Source: Nitrospirota bacterium (GTDB lineage: Bacteria; Nitrospirota; Leptospirillia; Leptospirillales; Leptospirillaceae). Taken from it: DNA of 64,000 nucleotides. The notes below the pieces were generated by a model. The model made no database searches. It was not told where the DNA came from and was given only the letters and a program-made list of their open reading frames with translations. Numbering within the stretch: position 1 is the stretch's first letter; each line of letters opens with the position of its first letter. The translations under genes and the position numbers were made by a program. Of this stretch, positions 35,668 to 44,751 are shown in pieces. The DNA lies in NCBI GenBank assembly GCA_021785195.1, contig JAJYGC010000009.1:186001-250000 (forward strand). The letters are read 5' to 3'.

Positions 35668-37392
35668 TTATCCATCAAGCGTGACTTCCGAGAGCGCGAC
35701 CCTGAGGACCTCTTCTGTTGTCGTGATTCCTGACAAAACCTTTCGTTTCCCGTCTTCAATCAGGTTAAACATCCCCCGACTCCGGGCCTTCTGGCGAATT
35801 TCCGAAACCTGGGCCCGTTCATCGATCATATGGCCGATTGTTTCATCCACCACAAGGAGTTCGTAGATCCCCTGACGACCCCGATAGCCAGTATTCAGGC
35901 AGGATGGACATCCCCGGCCCCTGTAAAGGGTTCCATTGGCAAGCTCCTCCGGGGCGACTCCCAGGCGGATGAGTTCGTTCTCTTCAGGCGTATAGGGTTC
36001 CCGGCATTCCGAACAGATCTTCCGGACCAATCGTTGGGCCAAGATGGCCTTCAGGCTGGTTGAGATCAGAAATGGCTCGATCCCCATGTCCACAAGCCTG
36101 GTAATGGCGGACGCTGCATCATTGGTGTGAAGGGTGGAAAAGACAAGATGACCGGTCAGGGAGGCCTGGATGGCGATTTCCGCTGTTTCAAGATCCCTGA
36201 TTTCCCCGATCAGGATGACATCCGGGTCCTGCCGCAGGATGGACCTCAGTCCGGAGGCGAAGGTCAGTTCTATCCTCTGGTTGACCTGGATCTGGCCGAT
36301 CCCCTTGAGCTGGTATTCGACCGGGTCCTCGATCGTGATGATATTCTTGTCCGGGCTATTGATCGTGTTCAGGATCGCGTACAGGGTCGTGGTTTTCCCG
36401 GCTCCGGTGGGGCCTGTGACGAGAATGATTCCGTTGGTGAGCCGGATCAGGCTTGAGAGCGTTTCCAGGTCGTTTCGGTCGAACCCGATTTCGGAAAGGG
36501 GGAGGAGAAGTGTTCCCTGTTCGAGGATCCGAAGGACCACCCGTTCTCCGTGACGAATCGGAATTGTCGAAACGCGAATGTCGACATCTCTGCCGGCGGT
36601 CCGGATCCTGATCCGCCCGTCCTGTGGAAGACGTTTTTCGGCAATATTCAGGTTGGCCATCAGCTTGAATCTGGAAACAAGTCCGGACTGAAGCCGTGGG
36701 GGAATGGAAAGGACATTGAAGAGGACCCCATCGACACGGTATCTGACAAGGAGCTCCTTTTCGAAGGGTTCGACATGAATGTCCGAAGCCTTCTGCCGGA
36801 TGGCCTGTGCGAGAAGGGAGTTGGCCAGGCGTATCATGGGGGCTTCGTCCCTGGCATCAAGCAGATCCACCGATTCCTGCAGGGAAAGAAGGTCAATCCC
36901 TTCTTCACCCGAGGAGTCCATTCGGGAGAGGACGTCGGTGGTCTGGTGCTGGCTGTGTCGCTCGTAGGCAGTGTTGATCAGGTTCAGCAGAATGGTGGCC
37001 GGCATCATGCGAATCATCAGACAGGATTCCCTGGGAGCGGGGATTTGTCCCTTGTCCGCGAGGAGCGTGGCCAAGGCGGACAAGGCCCAGAATGCGCGGG
37101 GATGTCCGATGAGAACCTCAATCCTTGGTGTTTCACCCGAAGTGTCTTTGAAGACAGGAAATAGAAGATAGGACTTGGCGAATCCGATCGGAGTGGCCAT
37201 GACCAGTTCCGATGAAATCCTGTCGACCGGATATTCCGTCAGAAAAGGGGTTCCACGGGAACTGGCCCATTTTCTCCAGAGTTCGTCAGGGTTTTTGTCT
37301 TTCAAGTGCTGAAGGGAATTCCCGGAGTCATCCGATCCATTGTGGGACGTCGAAAAACCAAGGAGTTCCGCGACCCGTCCGAGTGCGTCCAT
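35668..37392 (-). CDS. gspE: Type II secretion ATPase GspE
   Basis: This 574-aa assembly ATPase has Walker A GPTGAGKTTTLYA, an Asp box around EDPVEYQLKGIGQIQV, Walker B ILIGEIRDLETAEIA and the tetracysteine zinc site CSEC...CPSC near the C-terminus. I chose ATG 37392, 7 bp after the gspD stop; a TTG at 37443 would add 17 residues inside gspD. The N-terminal domain is divergent. Confidence 0.93.
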   Translation of the reverse strand: MDALGRVAELLGFSTSHNGSDDSGNSLQHLKDKNPDELWRKWASSRGTPFLTEYPVDRISSELVMATPIGFAKSYLLFPVFKDTSGETPRIEVLIGHPRAFWALSALATLLADKGQIPAPRESCLMIRMMPATILLNLINTAYERHSQHQTTDVLSRMDSSGEEGIDLLSLQESVDLLDARDEAPMIRLANSLLAQAIRQKASDIHVEPFEKELLVRYRVDGVLFNVLSIPPRLQSGLVSRFKLMANLNIAEKRLPQDGRIRIRTAGRDVDIRVSTIPIRHGERVVLRILEQGTLLLPLSEIGFDRNDLETLSSLIRLTNGIILVTGPTGAGKTTTLYAILNTINSPDKNIITIEDPVEYQLKGIGQIQVNQRIELTFASGLRSILRQDPDVILIGEIRDLETAEIAIQASLTGHLVFSTLHTNDAASAITRLVDMGIEPFLISTSLKAILAQRLVRKICSECREPYTPEENELIRLGVAPEELANGTLYRGRGCPSCLNTGYRGRQGIYELLVVDETIGHMIDERAQVSEIRQKARSRGMFNLIEDGKRKVLSGITTTEEVLRVALSEVTLDG

Positions 37393-37399
37393 GCTTCGG

Positions 37400-39046
37400 T
37401 TACTCGGGCGCTCCGGGCGCTCCCGGAGGGTTGACTGTTCCAAGGTAAAAACCGGCGGAACGGGAGGTGGACTTTTTCTGGAGAATCAGTGTCTGGAGGA
37501 GTCCGTTCTGGCGGGAGTATTCTTTCAGTTCCGCTGGAGCGTCGTGTTTCACCTGGGCGTATGAATAGGCGTTCCGGATGATATAGGGAGTCAAAAAGAT
37601 CAGGAGGTCATCGCGCTTTTTTTCATTGGTGGTGTTTGAGAAGAGATATCCCAGCACGGGAATCTCTCCGAGCCAGGGAATGGTGGACTTGTTCAGGGAC
37701 TTTGTCGAGCTGATCAGTCCACCAATTACGACAGTTTGGCCCGATTTGACCGTCAGGATGGTCTTTGTCGCCCTTTTGGTGGTGGTGGGGCCGACAGCGA
37801 TGGTTCCGATCAGCTGGGAAGCATTGGTCAGTGCGGAAATCGTCTGTTTCAGGTCGAGCCGAACCCGTTCGTGGGCCAGGATGTGGGGCGTGATCTCAAG
37901 CGCAATTCCGACGTTTTGTCGCTGGATCATCGTCATCACGTTTCCGCCGACAGTCTGGCTCTGTCCGGTAATGAAAGGAACATCCTCACCCACAGTGATC
38001 TTGGCCTTCTGGGAATCTGTGGCCAGAATCTCCGGTGTTGAAAGGGTCCGGACATCCGAATCGGTTTGAAGGGCGTTCAAGAGAGACCCGATGCTGGGAT
38101 AGTTGACCCCCCCATATGTAAAGGAACCTCCTGTCAGGACCCCTGCAATGAGTCCGGTCAATCCGGTCAGGTAAGTGGCTGCCCCGGCGGCACCTGTCGC
38201 CGTCGCGGTCCCGGTCGTGGAGGTCACCCCATTGGCCCCCGTGGCGCCGGAAACGACTCCGCCCACCATCCCGTAGTTCGTTCCTCCGATCACTCCGCTC
38301 CCGTTTGCCCCCGTGGTAAGGGCTCCAAGAAGGTTGACCTGGATGTTGTTCAGTTTGTCCGTGGCGATCTCGATCAGGGAAGCCTTGACGTAAACCTCGC
38401 CAGGTTGGCGGTCCAGTTCCCTGAGCAGGGGCTTGATCTTTTCATAGTCGTTGGTGGTGGCCGATACCAGGAGGCTGTTGGAGGACTTGTCCGGAACGAT
38501 CTGGACGGGCCCTTCCATCCCACCCTGTCTGAGGGCTCCCAACGGCAGGGGGGTAAATCCCTTGGAAAGGATGCTGTTGACCGTTTTCGCAATGGATTTG
38601 GCACTCGTATTCTCGAGGGTGTAGAGAAAGAGCTCTCTGGCCTGGGGGGCCTGCGTTGCGGGAACAATGAAGATCATGCCCTTTTTTTCAACCGCCTCGA
38701 ATCCTTTCATCCTGAGTGCCTGCTCAAAGATGCGCAGAGCCCTCGGAATGCTGACCTTTCGGGGAGAGAGGATGGTGACCTTTCCCTTGACCCGTTCATC
38801 CATGACGATATTCTTGTTCAGGAGATCGCTCATGAATTTGACCATCACCGAGATGTCCACATTGCGAAAGTTCAGGAAGACTTTCTGGGGGGGCAACGAG
38901 GCAGAAAGGGGGATTGGAAGGGGAGTCTGTGACGCGGACCAGGAGGGAAGGATGTCCGAAGTGATCAGGAGAATCACCAGGAATAATCTGGAACCAAGCG
39001 CCAATGGCCCCCTGAGGGTAAATCGGTTTGTCACCAGACTAGGCAT
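37400..39046 (-). CDS. gspD: Type II secretion outer-membrane secretin GspD
   Basis: This 548-aa protein has a signal-like N-terminus and an N0/N1-like region (VFLNFRNVDISVMVKFMSDL), another N-domain and the secretin core (EDVPFITGQ, then LKQTISALTN and GQTVVIGGLIS, closing with PWLGEIPVLGYLFSN). A Gly/Thr-rich insert lies at about residues 245-300 (VSGATGANGVTSTTGTATAT), probably the flexible gate region. It forms the outer-membrane channel. It is shorter than E. coli GspD because one N-domain is missing. Confidence 0.92.
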   Translation of the reverse strand: MPSLVTNRFTLRGPLALGSRLFLVILLITSDILPSWSASQTPLPIPLSASLPPQKVFLNFRNVDISVMVKFMSDLLNKNIVMDERVKGKVTILSPRKVSIPRALRIFEQALRMKGFEAVEKKGMIFIVPATQAPQARELFLYTLENTSAKSIAKTVNSILSKGFTPLPLGALRQGGMEGPVQIVPDKSSNSLLVSATTNDYEKIKPLLRELDRQPGEVYVKASLIEIATDKLNNIQVNLLGALTTGANGSGVIGGTNYGMVGGVVSGATGANGVTSTTGTATATGAAGAATYLTGLTGLIAGVLTGGSFTYGGVNYPSIGSLLNALQTDSDVRTLSTPEILATDSQKAKITVGEDVPFITGQSQTVGGNVMTMIQRQNVGIALEITPHILAHERVRLDLKQTISALTNASQLIGTIAVGPTTTKRATKTILTVKSGQTVVIGGLISSTKSLNKSTIPWLGEIPVLGYLFSNTTNEKKRDDLLIFLTPYIIRNAYSYAQVKHDAPAELKEYSRQNGLLQTLILQKKSTSRSAGFYLGTVNPPGAPGAPE

Positions 39047-39061
39047 GGGCTCAGGGATTCC

Positions 39062-40027
39062 TCACTGGATTTGATAATCGAATGTCTGTGGTGAGCCATC
39101 TCTCACAAGGTTGATCTGGACCTGGGTCGCGGATCCCAGAGTCGTCAGGGCCTTGACGAAATTCTGCGGATCGCTCATGTTCATTCCATTGATGGAGCGG
39201 ATCACGTCTCCCGGGGCCAGTCCCACTTCCTGGTAGAGACTCCCTGGCTGGATGGCCACGAGCCTGAACCCATCCATGCGTCCGGCATTCATGTTGGGGA
39301 CGGCACGGGCCTGCATCATGAGGGTGTTCATGTTTTGCATGGCGAATTGAATGGCCCGGGATTCTATCAGCCAATGATGGTCATCGATCTTCTGGATGCC
39401 ATGCAAGGAAGTATTCCCAGGACGATCGGAAAGCTCCTGTCCCGCATCGTCTCCCACATCGTAATGGGCTTTCAGAATGCCAAAGCTCTGCCCGACCCGG
39501 AGAATGACATAATCTTTCCGGACGGACATCAAAGCGATTCTTCCCGGGACGATCTCCTCGTTGATATGATAGAATTTCTGGTCTTCCTTGCCGATGCTCT
39601 GGATGACGGCTCCGCCCATTGTTCCGGAAGCGACAAGGGTCCCGACCAGCCGAAGTTTCAGGACAGAGGGCTTGAGAACGGGAAGTTTTTTCTGGTCATT
39701 CCAGTTGCCGACGGCAACGACGTCCGAGTTTCCGTTCCGGGCCAAGGAAGACTGTTCCGAATCAAGGTCGAATACCTCGGCAAGTCCGGCCTGTCCCCTC
39801 TGGTCGGGGCTGAAGGGATTCCGGGCGACAATCAGCCTCAGGTCATTCTCTGAAGGAAGTCCCGCCGGTGGACGAATCAAATTGGTACCGGTGTGGAAGG
39901 ATGGTTCTGCAGTCTCAATGCGGGTCCTGATGGATTCAGTAGCAATATCTGCGCTCACGTAGGCGAGTCCCGTTACCAAGACCCAGTGGGCAATGAAAAA
40001 TGAGCGTGCAATCGGGCTTGCGATCAT
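39062..40027 (-). CDS. gspC: Type II secretion protein GspC with C-terminal PDZ domain
   Basis: This 321-aa protein has an N-terminal hydrophobic helix (about residues 8-28), an HR domain (LRLVGTLVASGTMGGAVIQS) and a C-terminal PDZ domain (RLVAIQPGSLYQEVGLAPGD, then RSINGMNMSDP). GspC bridges the inner-membrane platform and the secretin. It is the first gene of the operon; its promoter should lie in the 163-bp divergent region shared with thiS. Confidence 0.9.
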   Translation of the reverse strand: MIASPIARSFFIAHWVLVTGLAYVSADIATESIRTRIETAEPSFHTGTNLIRPPAGLPSENDLRLIVARNPFSPDQRGQAGLAEVFDLDSEQSSLARNGNSDVVAVGNWNDQKKLPVLKPSVLKLRLVGTLVASGTMGGAVIQSIGKEDQKFYHINEEIVPGRIALMSVRKDYVILRVGQSFGILKAHYDVGDDAGQELSDRPGNTSLHGIQKIDDHHWLIESRAIQFAMQNMNTLMMQARAVPNMNAGRMDGFRLVAIQPGSLYQEVGLAPGDVIRSINGMNMSDPQNFVKALTTLGSATQVQINLVRDGSPQTFDYQIQ

Positions 40028-40190
40028 CGTCGGGTCTGTTTCCGTATTCGGGAAAACCGGAGCGTTATCATCCGTGAAGTGCCGCAGCAGGGCACCCCAA
40101 TATGTCGTTGCATTATAACATGAAAATCAGGAAATCGTGCCTGGAAAGTTTGTTGTTGCCCAACCCCACCAGCTTTCACCGGAGTGAATC

Positions 40191-40427
40191 TTGAATACCC
40201 ATATCAGCCTGAACGGGCAAAAGACAGAGTTTCCCGGCATTGTGACAATCTTGGGGGCAGTGGAGTCTCTCGGATTTTCAGACCGTCATCTTGTGGCAGA
40301 ATTGAACATGGAGATCATTCCCAAGGAGAGATGGGCAGATATTGTCCTTCACGACGGTGACCAACTGGAGTTGATCGGATTTGTCGGCGGCGGCTCCATA
40401 AAGAATCCTCGGACTGTTTATTCCTGA
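40191..40427 (+). CDS. thiS: ThiS-like sulfur carrier protein with C-terminal extension
   Basis: This 78-aa beta-grasp protein has ILGAVESLGFSDRHLVAELN and DGDQLELIGFVGGG, as in ThiS. In ThiS the C-terminal Gly-Gly is adenylated and thiocarboxylated for thiazole synthesis. Here GGG (66-68) is followed by ten more residues (SIKNPRTVYS), which would have to be removed before activation. TTG 40191 follows GGAG by six bases. No thiG or thiF is adjacent. A related carrier for cofactor or amino-acid sulfur transfer is possible. Confidence 0.8.
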   Translation: MNTHISLNGQKTEFPGIVTILGAVESLGFSDRHLVAELNMEIIPKERWADIVLHDGDQLELIGFVGGGSIKNPRTVYS

Positions 40428-40446
40428 ACCTCCCAGAAGGTTCAGG
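40423..40446 (+). terminator. Hairpin overlapping the thiS stop codon
   Basis: A 9-bp stem CCTGAACCT / AGGTTCAGG with a 6-base loop includes the thiS stop. It is followed by ACCTTGTCC, without a T-run, so its strength as a terminator is uncertain. Confidence 0.5.
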
Positions 40447-40497
40447 ACCTTGTCCTGTGATTCCTTCGTATGGTACTATTTTGCTCACCTAAAGGAG

Positions 40498-40573
<76 letters not shown>

Positions 40574-40902
40574 ATTTTCGCAACCGCTTAACCAACCTCA
40601 CAAGATACCTCAAAAACTTTGCTTCACCGATAGAGTATTCCAAGAATGAACACACTTATCCCCTAAGCAAATATTAGATCGTCTGCCCCAGCGGAATGGA
40701 CCCATTGGTAACAAATTCTGGCCGTCCGTTTGGGTCCACTGATCAAGTCAAGAAACGTTCCATGGGATTTTGTTTGGTCAGGAAAACTATGGATGGAAAA
40801 GTTCCCGACCAGAGGACATCTCTGTCTTCCACGAAAATAACCTTGCCAATCCCTGACTCTTGTGGGGGCCTGTTTATGGGTGTTCACAAAGTGACGCACT
40901 AC
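40574..40902. other. Intergenic region with a possible decayed coding frame
   Basis: No intact gene is seen. On the minus strand, about 40677-40880, one frame reads a protein-like stretch (IGKVIFVEDRDVLWSGTF, then NPMERFLT, a stop, and VDPNGRPEFVTNGSIPLGQ). It has no start and an internal stop. I do not recognise the family. It may be a relic of a gene lost beside the tRNA. Confidence 0.3.
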
Positions 40903-42165
40903 TTATTTTAAGCTCTTGCGTATGGCGGAAACAGTCTCAGTCCGTACCAACGGTGCCCGGTTTCCCCAGGCATTGCGAATATAGTTCACGACATCGGTGA
41001 TTTGGCGGTTGTTCAACTTTTGTGCGAATGAGGGCATTGCGATCCCTGCGGGTGTGGACATTGGGGGGGGCAAACTGGCACCCATAAGTACCACGTGGAT
41101 TACTGTTTCAGGGTCCTTCGTCTGGACCGCCGAACTTCCCCTGAGGGGTGGAAAAAAATGCGGTACCCCGGCTCCGTTATCCATGTGGCACCCCGCACAA
41201 TTGAACATATAGAGGGAATGACCTCGATGGAGGGTCGTAAGATCTGGTTTGCTGGTCTTCGTCACGGTTACAAGTTGTTTTTGGGGCATATTCTTCAGAT
41301 AAACTGCGATGGCGTTCAGATCTGGATTGCTAAGATAGCGTGTTGAGTTCATCACCACTTCAGTCATTGGACCAGCCAGATCGGATTTGTCGTTCGAACC
41401 GGTTTTCAGATACCGGACAATTTCAGGCACCGACCAATTCCCAATTCCTAACCGAAGATTGTCCGACAAGCTGGGGGCGAACCAGTAGTTTCCCACTGCC
41501 CCCCCCGTAAACCGTTTGTTTCCTTTTCTTGTGGCACCTAGCATATTTTTTGGTGTATGACATTCGCCGCAATGCCCAAAGCCTTTAACAAGATAGGCGC
41601 CCCGATTCCATTGGAGCGAATGTTTTGGATCGGGTTTGAAGTTTCCTGGAGTAAAATAAAGCAAGTTCCATGCGGCCACAGAGATGCGCCAAGTTAAGGG
41701 CCACTTAAGCTTGTTGGGTTTATTTTGCTGATGGACCGGAGTCAGGGTATCAAGGTATGCCTTGATTGCGTTGGAGTCAGAGCGGCTCACTTTTGTAAAC
41801 CACGGGTATGGGAAGATTGGATACAGGTGTTTTCCCTTGTTATCCTTGCCCAGATGCATGGCATTGTAGAAATCATCCCCTGACCATTTGCCGATTCCGG
41901 TGGTTTTGTCCGGAGTGATGTTCGGAGAATAGATAACGCCGAAAGGCGTGTTCAACGCCACCCCTCCGGCAAACGGTTTTCCTCCCTTGAGCGTATGACA
42001 GGAAACGCAATCACCTGCTTTGACCAGGTAACGACCGGTTTCGACTTGAGCTAGGGGCTTTTGGGAGGGGTGCTTTTGTGTCGCTGTGGGTAAGGTGCAA
42101 GAGGCCGTCCACATACACAGACTGACCAGCGAGAAGAAATCAATCAAAACCCTTTTTATTCGCAT
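40903..42165 (-). CDS. Tri-haem cytochrome c lipoprotein (alcohol-dehydrogenase cytochrome subunit type)
   Basis: This 420-aa protein has a lipoprotein signal (SLCMWTASC, lipobox TASC) and three CxxCH haem motifs: CVSCH near residue 53, CGECH near 200 and CAGCH near 325. The architecture resembles the tri-haem subunit of membrane alcohol, gluconate or aldehyde dehydrogenases, with typical blocks YSPNITPDKTTGIGKWSGDD and YLVKGFGHCGECHTP. No dehydrogenase partner lies beside it. It would carry electrons in the periplasm. Its base composition looks less GC-rich than the secretion operon, and it is preceded in the window by the tRNA, so acquisition is possible. Confidence 0.82.
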   Translation of the reverse strand: MRIKRVLIDFFSLVSLCMWTASCTLPTATQKHPSQKPLAQVETGRYLVKAGDCVSCHTLKGGKPFAGGVALNTPFGVIYSPNITPDKTTGIGKWSGDDFYNAMHLGKDNKGKHLYPIFPYPWFTKVSRSDSNAIKAYLDTLTPVHQQNKPNKLKWPLTWRISVAAWNLLYFTPGNFKPDPKHSLQWNRGAYLVKGFGHCGECHTPKNMLGATRKGNKRFTGGAVGNYWFAPSLSDNLRLGIGNWSVPEIVRYLKTGSNDKSDLAGPMTEVVMNSTRYLSNPDLNAIAVYLKNMPQKQLVTVTKTSKPDLTTLHRGHSLYMFNCAGCHMDNGAGVPHFFPPLRGSSAVQTKDPETVIHVVLMGASLPPPMSTPAGIAMPSFAQKLNNRQITDVVNYIRNAWGNRAPLVRTETVSAIRKSLK

Positions 42166-42818
42166 GAGGTTTGGGCCCTTTGCTCAAAAGGCGTATATGC
42201 GGTCCGGAACTTTCGGTCATCTTTCCATTGAATGGAGGGTCTTCGGAAAAGTGTATAAAAGATAATTATCTTCATTTGTAACTCTGCCCCCTGAATGGGG
42301 GATTGTCAAAGAGATATAAACTGGTCCATTTCGATGCATTCTTTGGAAGTTTACCTGTCCCATAATGTTCTCCGAGGCCGTGATGTCAATCACCGGGTCT
42401 ATTCCTTCCAATTGCAACCTGATTGATCCAAGCCCATTTGAAGGGCCAATGACATGGCGACCTCTTTGTGGCCAGGCTTGCTGTCAAACGAAGACCCTGT
42501 TTGTTATTGCATCTGGTTCGCCCGGAAATCAGGTTAGGAGGTCAAGATGAAGGGAGCCGGTGAAATCTTTTCGGAAAGATTGTTGATGCTTTAAACGGGG
42601 GTGCAGTTCATCCGAGAGATGGGAGCCCAATCGACCTTCGACAAAACCCGACAGTCTGTCAGGAGGGTCGCTCCCTTATTTTCACAGGAAAGTATGACTC
42701 GGAGTTGGCGCCCCCGGTGTGAACGATCATTGAGAACGGGGACGCTCTCCTGATGGTTAAGTCAAAATCAGCCCTGGTTCCGGATGGACAGGATCGTCCA
42801 TTATTGAAGCGAAAGCCT
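42166..42818. other. Intergenic region, no gene supported
   Basis: This 653-bp stretch lies between two minus-strand cytochrome genes. Short frames on both strands (for example 42217-42417 minus) lack a convincing ribosome site or recognisable pattern. It should hold the promoter of the tri-haem cytochrome gene. Confidence 0.5.
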
Positions 42819-43613
42819 TCATGGCTTCTTCGGTCGTGGCTGGCTGTCGATATAGGCGGCCACATCCCATGCTTCCTGGTCGGTCAGGGAATCTCCCTTG
42901 GACAAGGGCATATTCATCTTGATGAATCCCGCCAGTTTGGAGACTTTGAAAAGTCCGGCCCCTTGATTGAAGGACCGGGCCCCCCAGACCGGAGGAAAAG
43001 CCGTCTCACCATGGGATTTCCTCCCTTGACCGTGCAAGCCGTGGCAGAGGGCGCAACGGGCAGCGTAGACCTTCTTTCCCGAGAAGGGGTCAGGGGTTCG
43101 TTTCGGCGATTCCAGATTGATCATCCCTCTTCCCGTCAGCTTTTCACCGACCGGGGCTCCGCGAGACATCCAGAAACTGTAGGCGACGAGCGCTTTGATT
43201 GTTTCGCTGTCGGAGGGTGGGGGCATTCCGTTCATGGAAAAGCGAAAGCATCCCCGGATCCGGTCTTCAAGGGTATTGACCCGGTGGTTCTTTTTACGAT
43301 AACGGGGATAGAGGACATAGGCACCCCAAAGTGGTGCCGAGTAGGCTTTTCTGCCGCGGTTCAGGTGGCAGCTCTCGCAGGTCAGATCATTCCCGACATA
43401 TGGATGGGCATATTTTCTTGTTTGGGTGAAAATCCGCTCCCCTTTCCGGACCAGATCGCCGAAGGGACCACTGGGGATGGAGTCTTCCGGGGGAGGGGAA
43501 AAAAACCGGGAGGTTCCTTCCGGGGACTCAGCCGAAGCGATGGATCCCGAAGTCAATAGCCCCAGGGCAAGGATCAAAAGAAGGCCTTTTTGGAAGAGCG
43601 TTCGTTGAATCAT
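42819..43613 (-). CDS. tsdA: Thiosulfate dehydrogenase-like di-haem cytochrome c (TsdA)
   Basis: This 264-aa protein has a Sec signal peptide (GLLLILALGLLTSGSIASA) and two haem motifs, CESCH and CALCH. The first domain matches the TsdA pattern with a conserved Cys in DRIRGCFRFSMNG, the probable unusual haem ligand, and AYSFWMSRGAPVG. The second has PPVWGARSFNQGAGL, FIKMNMP and DVAAYIDSQPRP. TsdA oxidises thiosulfate to tetrathionate in the periplasm, or runs in reverse. I chose ATG 43613 with AAGGAGG upstream, 36 bp inside the longest frame. The di-haem cytochrome gene upstream makes a tsdB-tsdA order. Confidence 0.85.
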   Translation of the reverse strand: MIQRTLFQKGLLLILALGLLTSGSIASAESPEGTSRFFSPPPEDSIPSGPFGDLVRKGERIFTQTRKYAHPYVGNDLTCESCHLNRGRKAYSAPLWGAYVLYPRYRKKNHRVNTLEDRIRGCFRFSMNGMPPPSDSETIKALVAYSFWMSRGAPVGEKLTGRGMINLESPKRTPDPFSGKKVYAARCALCHGLHGQGRKSHGETAFPPVWGARSFNQGAGLFKVSKLAGFIKMNMPLSKGDSLTDQEAWDVAAYIDSQPRPKKP

Positions 43614-43659
43614 GGATTTCCTCCTTGATGGGTTCTCCATACAGGGCAACTTGAAGCGG

Positions 43660-44322
43660 TTACCGGGGAGGTGAAAGGCTGGAGAAGTATTCCGCGACAG
43701 CTTTTCTCTCCTCGGTACTCAGACGCTTGGCGATTCCCCTCATCAGGCCTTGCGGGTCGTCCTTGCGCTTCAGAAACGCGTAAGAAAGAAGCTGCTGCAA
43801 CAGGTAAGTGCGATTCTGTCCGGCGATGTAGGGAAAAAGGGGGGGGACTCCATAGCCATTTTGTCCGTGGCACTGGATACAGGCTGGAATATTTTTTTTC
43901 CACAACCCCCGGTGCGCAATCTGTTTTCCAAGGGATACCAGCTTGGGAGACGGGGTGTGAATATCACTGACTTTAGGGGGAGAAAGTTGGGAATAGTATG
44001 TGGCAACGGCCTGTATGTCCCGCTTTGAAAGGTTCTGGACGACTCCCGCCATGACGGGTCCATACCGCTTTCCCTGCTGGACCTCCCGGATCTCCCTCGA
44101 AATATATTCCATGGTCTGCCCTGCGATCCTGGGGCCTCCGATGGAGGGCATTCCTCCACCCGTCAGCCGATGGCATTCCATGCAGGCGGTATTTCCGGGT
44201 TTACCATTTCCCGCTTCGGCAATATGTTTTCCCCAGGCGACTAGATCGTCCGCCATGGCTTTTTCCCCCTCCCAGAAGAAGAGGACAGGAAGAAACAAAA
44301 CAGCCAGAATGATTGATCTCAC
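43660..44322 (-). CDS. tsdB: Di-haem cytochrome c4-like protein, probable TsdB electron acceptor
   Basis: This 220-aa protein has a signal peptide ending near AMADD and two cytochrome c domains with CMECH (near residue 47) and CIQCH (near 147). Each domain has PxIAGQ and a methionine-bearing segment (GPVMAGVV, GLMRGIA), as in c4 cytochromes. It ends 46 bp before tsdA on the same strand. In known systems TsdB is the di-haem partner of TsdA. The assignment to TsdB rests on gene order; a generic c4 function is an alternative. Confidence 0.78.
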   Translation of the reverse strand: MRSIILAVLFLPVLFFWEGEKAMADDLVAWGKHIAEAGNGKPGNTACMECHRLTGGGMPSIGGPRIAGQTMEYISREIREVQQGKRYGPVMAGVVQNLSKRDIQAVATYYSQLSPPKVSDIHTPSPKLVSLGKQIAHRGLWKKNIPACIQCHGQNGYGVPPLFPYIAGQNRTYLLQQLLSYAFLKRKDDPQGLMRGIAKRLSTEERKAVAEYFSSLSPPR

Positions 44323-44751
44323 TGAACGCTCTCCTCATGACTGGCGGTCTGCCTTGATTGGACATGCCATACTTTCTGCCCATACCGATTCCAATCGCGT
44401 TTCCGTGAACCCATTATCCGTCGAAGGACTCCAGGAGTCGAATAAATAAATATTAGCGGAACCATAAGAAATCATTGCTTTTCCCAATGAGGGCGGAAAT
44501 GGGGAGTCCTACCCATTCTTTCACTGGAACAATTGAGGGGTGGAGGGAGACGGGCTTCAGGGGCCTGGTTCAATGATCCGAATGGCTCCGTTTATAGGCT
44601 CTTTGCTTGTAGTCTCAAGATATAAAAGGGAGGGAGCAATCTGCTGCGATCAAGGGAGCTGTCAGCCGGGAGAGGAAGCGAATGGGCTGACTTTTGGGAG
44701 TCGTCGTGAGAAATCGTGGCGGCCAGGATGGCGAGTTGCCAGAAACCGATC
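44323..44751. other. Intergenic region upstream of tsdB
   Basis: This 429-bp stretch has no supportable gene. It should contain the promoter of the tsdB-tsdA pair and the 3' end of the upstream signalling gene's transcript. It is comparatively AT-rich at 44440-44480. Confidence 0.5.

Noticed and set aside
38066-38932. 288-aa plus-strand frame opposite gspD
   Set aside because: It is antisense to the secretin; Gly/Asp-rich composition is a shadow of the secretin repeats.
40028-40190. TPP riboswitch upstream of thiS
   Set aside because: The conserved CTGAGA and ACCTGA-type elements are absent.
42753-43559. 268-aa plus-strand frame opposite tsdA
   Set aside because: The minus-strand protein has signal peptide and two haem motifs; the plus frame has none.
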